Assembly (NCBI GenBank): GCA_964023205.1
Contig: OZ026842.1
Span: 5,435,067-5,499,066 of the forward strand
Direction of reading: 5' to 3'
Length of the DNA: 64,000 nt
Source of the DNA: Lutraria lutraria
Lineage: Eukaryota; Mollusca; Bivalvia; Venerida; Mactridae
This document shows positions 36,601 to 48,600 of this stretch, piece by piece. Each line of letters opens with the position of its first letter. Position 1 is the stretch's first letter. The notes under the pieces were generated by a model that saw only the letters and a program-made list of their open reading frames with translations, ran no database searches and was not told the DNA's origin. The translations under genes were made by a program, and so were the position numbers.

Positions 36601-39600
36601 CATTTATGAACACGAAATGCTTAGAGTTACAGATTTGCAAACATTTCAATGAGTGATAATATCCACTTACACACAGTAATTAATTATTGCGCATGAAAGT
36701 TTGTGGAATTTATTTTATGAACATGCTTTTTTTTTATTTATAGAGATGATGTTTGGAGTCATTCTCAGTTTGCTCAAAACAAGGTAAAGAAGAGAAAGAT
36801 TACAAGAAAAGCAGGAGGACAGGAAGTTATAGAGGAAGTTGACGAGGTGGAAGATGAGGAAGAGTAAGCCTATTTATAGAAATAATCAAATCTAAAAATA
36901 GATTTCTGAAATCTAGATATATAGAATCAATGAGGCTTAATAAAGGGTCATCTAAATATTGGTTCAGGAAGTCTAAATATGGAATTAAAAACAATTTGGA
37001 ACAAATTAAATATATTTATTTCCGGAATTAGTTAGTCTGGATGTAACAGAATGTACATTATATTAACTGAATAGACTCAATTTTGTGGTCAAGTGGTTAT
37101 GGTCCCAGACTTCAAATTTCTGTAACCTCTCACTGAAAGAGGGTCGTGGGTTCAAGCCCAGCTACCAACCATGTCTCTTTATGTGAGAAAGAAGGCAGTT
37201 GCTTACTGAACTGTCCGCCTCATATGACTCTGACTGTTGAAAAGGGCATAAAACTCAATTAAACAAACAAACAAACAAAACAACTTTATACATTCCCTGT
37301 TTTCACGTTTTTTTTTATATCTTTGATTAACTATAACTTTGTCTGTATTGACTTCACTTCTTGCATGTGTTGCATGAAAAGTCTCTGTATTAAATTTCTC
37401 ATTCCATGAAGTCTCTAGGTCTATACAGATTGTACAAAACATTGTCTTATCTCATAATACACTTACATATAATTTATTGACTTCTTTCTAATAGGACATA
37501 GTATAGTAGGGTAAGTATATATCCACAGCACAGCAAATTTTGTGACATGCGTATAAAGTATTTGTACAAAATGTATATTGTAGCAAAAGCTAGTGATTTC
37601 AGGAACAAATAGTATAAATTATAATCTGGAATTTAGAAAGATTTATTTTCCCAAGGTGATACAAGCAACATAATGTGTTAAAATCACCATAACAATTTTG
37701 CCTCATTTATTACGTTGTTAATACATCAGTTGATTGTACCACTTTGGAAAACCCATATGAATGCACAAAGTCAAACCTGTAAACAAAGGTCACCTAAGAG
37801 AGAGTGTAAAATATGCCCTTAATGCACAGTTAGCTTTAATTAAAAGGTTAAATCAACTTGTTATATTGATAAATGTGTTCAGAGTTGTGGCCCTTTGTTC
37901 TTATGGTGACCTTTATTCACAGGTGATTGTTAAATCAAGTTTGACTTTATGTTTTATTCTGGAATATATCTGTAGTACCTGCTTTGTAGCCTACCTTCAT
38001 TATATTATAGACATGTATTTATATCAGTACATGTATATGTTGTATACATTAAGTGGTAGTGGTGATAGAAACTGTGAAAGGTTTGCTATGAAATGTCCTT
38101 CATCATAGATAACACAATATATGGAATAATGGTACTCCAATTTATATAAATTAAAGGTGTAGTCTGTATTCTGTTAGTAAAATGCAAAAGAAATATATTA
38201 TTATTGTTAAAAATTGTTTAAAAATAGACACACATACACACTTTCTCTAAATAGATAGACTATATACTGTGATAGATTAAAAAAAAAATAGATTTTTATA
38301 AAAGAAAGGCTATGTCATTAAGTCAGTTTTATTGTTAAAAGATAGAGAAAGCTCGCCCATATGGGACTTCCCAGTGGCGAGGGTAAATAAACTCAATGTA
38401 GTAGTAGTATTCTGTGAGGAATAATTCTGAAAGTTGAAACAGGAAGAATGATAAGTTATTACTGTTCTCTTTTCGGGTACATCGTATAATGAAGCATTAC
38501 GTTAAGGTAATTTTCTGTATTTACAGTGATAATCATAATGTTAATAATTGTACTCCTGTTATAAAAAAATGAGGTTGAAATTATATGAGAAAATAAAGTC
38601 ACCTTTATCTTCTCCATAATTTTTTTCTGTAGATATAGCACTTATTGTCTTCATAGATTTATACATAATCATCTTGGTGCTTGTTCTTCTATTCTTCATA
38701 TGTAGAACTTTTTCTGACACCAGTTTTGGTCTTGGTCAAGTATTTTGCTTCTTTTCCATCATTTCTCTACTTTTGCTTCTTTCCCTTCATTTAGCTACAT
38801 TATTGCTCTTTTGTCTACATTTTTTTCATCCTTTTATCAATTACTTCTTTTTCTATTTTTTTACAATGCTTTTTGAACTCTTTTATGGATTGAAATGGTG
38901 TAAGTTTATTAGATTGTGTAATTGTTAATTTAAAATAAAAGTGCTTATCAACTTAATTAAGATCATATGAATAAAAAATAAATATAGTGTTATCATGAAG
39001 ACAATTTAACTTGAAATATCATTTTTTGCCGCAAGATCATTTATAGACGGTTTTTCAAAAACTGATTATGAATCAAATTTGACTAGGATCATTAAGGAAC
39101 AGTTTATAATAAACGCAATCGCTATTTTGAATGATATTTATAAGAATGAACATATTGGATGAGGAAAGCTTATTTAATTTGTGATGAATACAATTTTGTT
39201 CTTGCTGACTGCTTGTAAACTAATTTTTCATAAGATTAGAAGGTAATTAATTAGATTTAAAGTCCCATTAGCTTTTTGGATGTTAAAATTGCAGTAGGTC
39301 TTATTTTACCTAGAAAGATGTCTTATCTGTGAAACTGCCTTTTGCTCAGCAAAAATTTTATTTTTATGATATTGCATAAAAAACAAAAATCATCAGACAA
39401 CATTTTTACGAGATGTGGCTAAAGAATGCATTATGTAAATATTGTTTTAGAGCAAATGATATGTATTTCATATATTTTACTATCATTTTATCAATAGTTC
39501 TGTAATACTAAATTCAAAAAGGCAATCAGCCTTTAGAACTTAAGTCTCTATTCACTTAATTTTGAGTGCAGTCTTTGTAATGAAATGATTGTATTTATTT

Positions 39601-42600
39601 TTTCAGAGAAGATATGGATGCACCTGATTTAACTATTATTGATTTCAACACTATATCACCTGTACAATTACGTAGTTTAGAACCAGCATTAGTTGATACA
39701 CCTGAAGTGATTCGTGAGAAAGAAGCATTTCAAAGATACCAAAGAAGAGAGATTCAATATTGGGCTGTAAGGATTTGTTTTTAAACATCTAATTATGCCC
39801 CCTTTTGAAGAAAAATATGACCCCTATCGATTTTAGGTCAGTATGTCAAAGGTCAAGGCCACAGTGACCTTCAGTACAAAAACCTTGTCTGACCAATAAC
39901 TAGAGAAAGATTTGGCCTGAGCTCTTCAGATTTGGTTGGGAGGTTGGTCATCACATACAGATGACCCCTATTGATTTTGAGGTCAAAGGTCGAGGCCACA
40001 CTGACTTTCGGAAAAACCTTGCCAAACCAATACGATTTGGCCTAAGCTCTTCAGATTTAGTTTGGAGGTTTGTCATCACATGTAGCTGACCCCTATCAAT
40101 TTTGAGGTCAAAGGTCGAGGCCACAGTGACTTTCAGTACCAAAAACCTTGTCCAACCAATAACTAGAGAATGATTTGGCCTAAGTTCCTCAGATTTGATT
40201 TAGAGATTGGTCATCATATGTAGATGACCCCTACCGATTCTGACACCTGTATGTCAAAGGCCACCACCACAGTGACCTTCAGCCTAAAGATTTGGTTGGC
40301 AGGTTGGTCATCACATGTAGATGAGCCCTTTAAATGTATTCTTGATGTAATAGTCAAATGTATTTTACTATTTTTTTAGAGAATTCTTTCTTCTGTTAAT
40401 CAATTGACTTTCTACAAAAAATCTCGAGGAATAAAGCTTGTAAGACCATCACCTAATCATCGATTCATTGCTGTAGCAACCTATCATGGTAAGTAATTTA
40501 TAAGTTTTGTTATTAAACCCCCGCAAACAAAGTTTTTAAGGGGGTATATTGGAGTCACTCTTCCTCATACACTATCGATAGTTTGTGGAGCAAACTTCTT
40601 CCACATTCCTTAAACGCTTGTAATGAAACTTGAAATATGTCATCACCATGAAGAGTAGATGTGCTAGACACAGTTTTCATGCCCAGTGAACCATTCATTC
40701 TAGAGTTATGTGCCCTTGAACTTGGCAATATAGTGTACTGTCGCATTTTTAGTGTCAAGCGGCGGCGGGGGTATTATACATCTCTGTGACAAAGCTCTAG
40801 TTTATGCTAAAACTGAAAGACTTGCTCTTATGTATATCATTTGTTCTAAAGAATTGTCAGTCTACCAAGATAACTTAGAAACTTACAGTAGATTGACAAC
40901 AAAATTTTTCATGTGGCCATATATTGAGTACTGTATCTGTACATTCTATAATTTTAGGTGATCTTATTGTATATGATGTATTAATGTTACCATGGCGACC
41001 TATACGTGTTCATCTTTATAACAAGAAAGCAGACGAGCCTATCACAGACCTTACTTGGAGTTTGGACAGTTCTCGTATCATCACTATTAACACATTGGTA
41101 AATATTCTATCCAGACTTGTTTATATTCTATGTACAAAATTATACACACACTGCCAAAGCTGTGAACAGAGGCCACCTTTGGAGAGAAGGAGTCTGAATG
41201 ATAGTCCAGCTTTCCATAGTTGTCACTCACTCGGCTCTCATGAATTTTGGTGTGGACCAAAGTACTACATTTTTCTACATCCGCCATGTAATTGTTAAAC
41301 TAGTTCCCATTACATGTTGCAGTGCAAGTCTATGTAAGTTCATCAGTACTTTGATTTCTTATATGTATCACTGTTATACAAGATTTCATAATAAACATGA
41401 CATATTATTGTTACAGGGTTCTCTACGAGTACTGTCTATAGTCGGGGGACCTGTGATTAATACAGATGCTAAATTGTTAGGATTACCTGCGGACGATAAA
41501 ACCATACTTCCATTTCAACTTCAGCCTATATTACATCTCAGTGTTCAAAAACAGGATTTTGTCTTTCAACAAGGCAAGTCAGATTATTTTATGTGGTGCT
41601 TGAAGAAAAAATTATAAACATGATTTATAAATTATGATAGTTTTCTCATGTTTTTACATATTTGACTTTAGAGCATTTCTCGTGGTCACCACTAGGTCTT
41701 CTTTTACCCAAAACAGCTGAAATGTTATCAAATAATGTGAAGAGATGTTTTTAAAAAAAAAAAATTTCCCTAATTTTCAATATCTTTGTTTCTTAGGATA
41801 GATTCATATTTACTGGAATATCTTTTATCTACCAGAGAAAAGTTATAGTTGTAGAGAATAATGATGTATTTTTGTTACTTCATTTTTTGTGTCTAAAAAT
41901 AAATGCTTAATTTTTTGGAAAATGAACAATAGTTTCCGTAGCCATTACTCTCTCAGCACGCATGAATTTTGATGCAGACCAAAGTCCTAAGATTTTCTAC
42001 ATCTGTCATGCACTTGTTAAACTAGTTCTCATTCCTAGTTGTTGCAGTGCAAGCCTATGTAAGTTGAGTTACCATGAGTATGTTCATTATGTTTGTAGTG
42101 TTTATAATCCAAGGGAAATAATCCTGTTCTTGGTGAAGCTATGATGGTAGAGTGAGTTGTGTCCCTTGGTATGAGATAGCACATATACATTAACTGTTCT
42201 GCTGTTGATTTTAGGGGCTCTTGCTGAAGAGGAAGTTATGGATGAAGATCTGGGCCCTGAAAAATCTGCATTTTTTCCTTCATTGTCTTTCCTTGGTGCA
42301 CAGGTAGGTAATAGATAGATTGGAACATGTCTGTTAAAACTTCAAAGAATCCTATTTTCACTATATAATTATTCTAAGCTTGAAGTTAGAATACAGAAAA
42401 TTGTGTCTTGTTCAGTTCAATTATTGTTTCATGTGCAAGAGTTATACATTCACAGTTCCTACTAAAAAGAACACTTATAGAGGGTTGTGGGTTCGAGCCG
42501 AGCTACCGACCATATGTCTCTTTATGTGAGAAAGTAGGCAGTTGTTTACGGAGGATGGGAGTCTAGTACTGGTTCTTCCCAGGAACGATAGTTAGGTCCG

Positions 42601-45600
42601 CATGTCCGCCACATATGACCCTGACTGTTGTAAAGGGGCGTAAAACTTAAACAAACAAATAAAATTAATGGTCCGATTATGTAACCAAAATATGTGAGAT
42701 TGCATACTTTCATTATTGCTCTTCTCTGACTTATGTTATGTGATCTTTTAGCATTTTTTGTGAAATAAGTTCCTGGTAGTCATTATTTACCTGATGTTCT
42801 GGTGATATATTAGTCACATTTTGTATCTATTATATAATTTGTATATGACAATTATCATATGGTATTATATAGCATTTAATAATGTATTTGCTATATTTGT
42901 AGAATGATATGATTGTTACACTTGATAATGGAGAAATGTTGAAATGTAACATAGAGAATGCATTAAAACCAGCTAACATAGACGAGGAAGATAGTCCTAC
43001 AGAGGCACTGAGAATCTACAAACCTTCTCTTGTCATTCAGGTATACAGTCAAATCTGTTAGCGACCATCTCTGAATATAGGCCACCCTGTGAAAAAGGCC
43101 ATTGTTTTAAAAACAATCATTGATCCTTTAGAACGAAATGATATCCATATAAAGGCCATATGATATTATGATATGTCAATAAAGGCCACTTTATGTCATT
43201 TCAAAGGGCGGCCTTTTTCACAGGTTTGACTATATCTGTAAATAAATTGGAAAGTCTTAAACCGTCTTTATTTGTTCATATTGTGAGTCCATTTGTGATT
43301 GTACTGGTGAATAAAATACTCATATAATATTATTTGTTAAAAATTGAACTTTTATTGAACGACGTTTTGAACAGAAATTGTTTTTGGATAGTTCTTTTTC
43401 ATTGATACGGTATTCGTTTCTTTTTTCATTATTTTTTATTTAATTATTTTTCCCATTTTTTTTTTTTATTTTTTTTTTATTTCATTATTTTTATTTTAAC
43501 ATTTTTTCAAATTTTATTGTTTTTTTATCTCAAGGAAGAGGCTGCAAATATTAATACTATAGGACAGAATGTGGAAGCTGAGTTGTTCCGTGGACATACA
43601 ACAGGCATTATCTATATGGTGTTTGTAGAATATCTTAATGCTATGATAACTGTAGACCAGAAAGGATTTATCTTCAAGTGGAAATATAACCCGTAAGTTA
43701 TTTACCTGGTGTTAGTATGTGGCTGCTGATCTTTTCAGTAAGCAACCATTTTACATGTCAAACCGTTATTTCCCATAGAATGTGAAATATAAACATAGAT
43801 GTCCACAGTTACATGTAACAAACGTACAACCAGTCTTTGAATGAACTTTTTGTGACAGGTTGCCTGACTATAAACTTTGTGAAGGAAACTCTCCAAAACT
43901 AGGTTGTCCCCCAAAAGACTTTATAGAAGGAAAAAAAATCCTTTCAAGCAGGGGGCAACCCACTAATTCGAAGACTGTTCAACATGACAATAGTACTATA
44001 TGTTACCATGTCTGTTAATTTTCCCTAATTTTTGCCTCATCAATAATGTGGATCATTTGTTGTCTATAAAAACACCTAGGTTTTCCCTGTAAAAGTTTTC
44101 ATATTTTTACATACAAAATTACAGCATTCTTTAATTTACTGGTTTGTTGTAAGGATGTGTTTTGTTTAACTGTTTCTTTACCAAAGGTGAGTTCCATTGC
44201 TTTTATGATGAATCTTTGATGTGTATTGATGTCTGTTTTACAGAAAGTATAAATCATCATTTGGTTGGTTTAATCCAGCAAGGAAATATAAGATGGAGAC
44301 AGCTAAGATTATGTATAAGGAATCTGATATTGATAAACCAAAGGTAAGCATAGGGTAATGTACGACAATTATAGGGATTAAAGCCCCTGGCTTCTATTTC
44401 AACAGTACTCCTTTATTTGTTTGAGTCAAAATAACAAGTTCTTCAGTTAAGTTCCAAGTATGAAAGTAATCGAAGACTTTAAGTAAAATTTTCAATTTGA
44501 AAGACTGATTTGTAATTTGGAGAATTAATTTTGATTCTTATTATTTTTGTGTATGATACCAGAGCATAAAGGTTAAAGTACCAAGATTAAAGTACATGTA
44601 TTGATTGTCTGATGTGCATGTATATCATGTTATAGACTGTGTTACTAGGTTGTGTTGACTTATCACAAAACCTAGGACCAGACAAGATACTGTTTGTACA
44701 TGTATATAATTGTATAGACTGTGTTACTAGGTTGTGTTCACTGATCAGACGGCTGAGGGTAGAAAACCTAGGACCAGACAAGAAATAGCAGCACAGAGGA
44801 GAAAAGGTAACAAATGTAGTTGTCAAACTGATTTTTTTATAGTTCCCACATTTCTAACCCACCACAAACATAATTATCTTCTCTGCTACAATCTTTTCTA
44901 CTCAAGTGAAATAATTTCTACTCCATTACAACCATTTCTACTCCAGTACAAAGATTTGTACTCCACTACAACAATTTATACTCCAATACAAATATTTCTA
45001 CTCCAGTCAAATAAACATAAACAAACCATCTACAGTCAAACCTGTGTTAGCGACCATCTCCGAATAAGGCCACCCTGTGAATAATGACCATATTTTGAAA
45101 AACAGTCATAGATTATTTAGAACAAAACTACCTCCAAATAAAGGTCACCTGTCAACAAAGGCCTCATTTTGTATTTCCCAACAGTGGACTTTGTTCACAG
45201 GTTTATATGTATATAAATATATATTTACAGTTCAAAATACACTAGACAATATGCAGCTTGGTGATCCCTGGCACGAGGAATATAAAGACGAGGATGATAT
45301 CAATGTAAGCTCTTTGGATCATAGATTTCGCATTTTGTCATAGTATTGACTTACTTTTGATTCTTTTCATCTGAATACATAGATATTTAGATAGTTGAAT
45401 AAATTTTCACAAATGCTTATTGAAGAACAATTTTACAAAAATAATATCAAATTGTCAATATACATCAGAGACATATAGATAACAGAGATTGGCAACTTAA
45501 AATATCACGCATGACATCATTTCGTAGATTCTGTAGCAGGTAAAACTCAAAAACTAAATAACATACATATATAAATTATACATTTTCTGAAAGTTTAAAC

Positions 45601-48600
45601 ATTTGACTTCTGCTGGAAATAATACTTTATTACATTTTCTTAGTTATTTGTTTTGCTTTACCCACTAGAATGTAATCAGCCTGAAAAAAGTTAGTTCAGA
45701 TAAGGCTGATAGTCTATTCTAATAAATACCATTACTTGCATAAAACACTTAATTATGTATTGTTTATATAACAGTTACAGATATTTGCACCACGAGGTGT
45801 TATAGCTGAGACAGGTGCCATGTTTCATCTTGTGTACAGACATCCAGAGACTGATCAACTATCTACATATATTACAAGATTATATAAACCAGTAAAGGTA
45901 ATATTTATATCTTATGATGATATCGTTTACATATATTACAAGATTATATAAACCAGTAAAGGTAATATTTATATCTTATAATGATATCTTTTACGTATAT
46001 TACAAGATTATAACCAGTAAAGGTAATATTTATATCTTATAATGATATCTTTTACGTATATTACAAGATTATATAAACCAGTAAAGGTAATATTTATATC
46101 TTATAATGATATCTTACGTATATTACAAGATTATATAAACCATATTTTATAATGACAGTAATATTTTACACATGATAATTCCTTTACCATGGGTCACATC
46201 CCGAGACATTTTGTCTTCTGATTTTTTTTAGACATTTCTAATTAAAACAGATTTCCTTAGATTAGCAACTTTCTAATTTTAATAATTACAGAAAATTTTA
46301 TATGTCCATTTTTTCTGATTTTTTTTGCTTTGTTATTTTGATGCTGTTTGGAGGTAAATGTAAAAAGTTGCAGGATGGAACTGATACATGATAATGACGT
46401 ATATAATGATGTTACAGGATTATAGCATGTACTGTGTTATTATGTAGTATAGTGAAGTGTAAAAGCATGTATTCATATACAATAAGAAGCTGTTTCAACT
46501 CAATGAAAATAAGAATTACAGTCAATCTTCTGTGGCCTCCTCCGAACATAGGCCACCTTGTGGATAAAGGTTGTTCTTTAAAAAACCAGTATTGATTAAC
46601 AAACTGTATATGACTGCCTGTCAATGAAGGCCACATTTTGAATTTCCAAAGGGTGACCTTTGTTCACAGGTCTGACTGTATTGAGGCTAAAATGATGTAC
46701 AGTCAAGACTGTTAACAAAGGCCACTAAAAGTACACACACATAAGAATCATGATATTATAATAAGTAATAATAGAGGAATTTTATGTTGTAGATAAGATG
46801 TGATCGTATCGTACGTGTGATAGGATCACCAACCAGTACAGAAATCATTGTTGTGTTGTTATTTGGATCTTATCCACCTAAAGGTGAGTTATACATGTTT
46901 CTAACAAAGTATAATAAACATAATATTCTGTTTATCAAGATTATTTTATTATTGACCCACCTCCCCTTGGTCAAGTGTTAAAGGTCGCCGAGTTCAAATT
47001 TGTTTCATCGGGTTTTACGCCATTTTCAACATTATTTCAGTCATATCGTCATGGGCAGTTATCCTAACCAGCAAATCACTGTGACCTCTCACTGATAGAG
47101 GGTCCTAGGTTTGAGCCTAGCTACCAACCATGTCTCTTTATGTGAGAAAGTAGGCAGTTGCTTGCAGAGGATGGGAGTCTAGTACTGGTTCTTTCCAGAA
47201 ACGATGGTTAGATGAACTGTCTGCCTCATCTGACTCTGATTGTTGAAAAGGGGCGTAAAACTTGAATAAAAAAACATAATTAATTATTAGAATTAATGTT
47301 ATACTACAAACATTCAGACAAAGGCTAAGTATATTGGGGAGGGGAGATAGTGACTTTATTATGTTCCTGTGACTTAGATTTGCTCATCAGGTCAATAAGT
47401 GGATACTGAAAAGTTTTATGATGAATTTGTAAAACTTACTTCACCATAGTTGTTGACGTCTACTTTTTTCAGTATAAAAGGCTTTGAAGGTAAATGCCCT
47501 AACCACTTGGCGATGGTTGCAGATTAATTTGAGTACATTGGTTTGGCACTAATGTATTTTTATACTAATATAAACGTTCCTAAGTTACAGGCTTGTATAT
47601 TCTGGTTATATGATAAGGCTTTTTTTTATCTGTTATTAATTCTACCAGACAAAGTCTAAGAGTGAGAAGGCTGTCCAGTTATTGTTATATCAGTATTCTT
47701 TTGTTATTTCAGGACCTCATTTCACGATATTTGTCATCAATCTGAAGACAATGGAATTGCGTGACTTTAGGAAAGATATTGACCTCTCTGCTGTGGAGTA
47801 TGCATTAATGAAGAAAAAAACAATCATATCTTGTGATGTTAGTAAAAATTGTATCATTCGAAGAAAGAAATATCAGTTGAAAATATTTTCAATCAAAATT
47901 TTTTTTTAAATATAAAAGATATTTTGTCTATAATTATAATATAGTCACCTCAGTGAGTTGATCTCATACCCTTCCATGAAAATTTGATGACAATTTCGAC
48001 TTTCTCCACATATAAAGATATAGAAGTTGCCAGTTCCTTGTGGAAAGGCAAGTTAGTTCTGGTCTGCATACCATCCAGGGACTTATTAGGTGAATCGGCT
48101 TGCATATATAATTAAAATTTGTTGAAAAATGGCAAGTGTACAAGTGTAATTTATCCTTCCGCAAAAATGTTGTGAGGAACTTTGCATACTGTGCATACTT
48201 GGAAAACCCAAAGCTAGCTAACTGCATTTCAATATTTTTACACAAAGGTCTGTATTCTTCATTATTTTGGAAAAACTTACCTTGTTGACAAACAATATGG
48301 GTGCTCACAACGCGGACGGAAGTTCCTCACAACATTTTTGGCGAAGGATAAATTACACTTGTTATGAGTTGATCGGGTGTGATTAAACCAAAAAAAGATT
48401 AAATAAAAAAGATTAATTTGTCTTGATTGTGATATTTTTGTTTTCAGGTGAGTCGAGTGTTTGGCCCGACTGGATCAGAGTATATGTTTATTATATTTAA
48501 TGGAATACTTAGGTGTTTATCATTAACTAGTGGACAGCCAGTAGTTAAAGTTGGTGTGAAGAAAATAGATGCTGCTCCTGATGACGATGATGATGATGAT

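Larger units (their letters stand above)
36864..39606 (+). other. 2.7-kb intron 11 of the WD-like gene
   Basis: The longest intron of the gene. It contains a SINE (37080-37276) and a foldback element (37765-37950). A T-rich stretch (38674-38900) gives an open but low-complexity Leu/Phe frame. No additional exon with matching phase was found. Confidence 0.6.

Noticed and set aside
38674..38928. Hydrophobic Leu/Phe-rich frame resembling a membrane protein
   Set aside because: It is a T-rich low-complexity part of intron 11; T-rich codons give Phe/Leu by composition alone.
41198..41617. 139-codon frame starting upstream of exon 15
   Set aside because: Its first part reads through the interspersed repeat at 41205-41362; only 41417-41573 is exon, bounded by splice sites.
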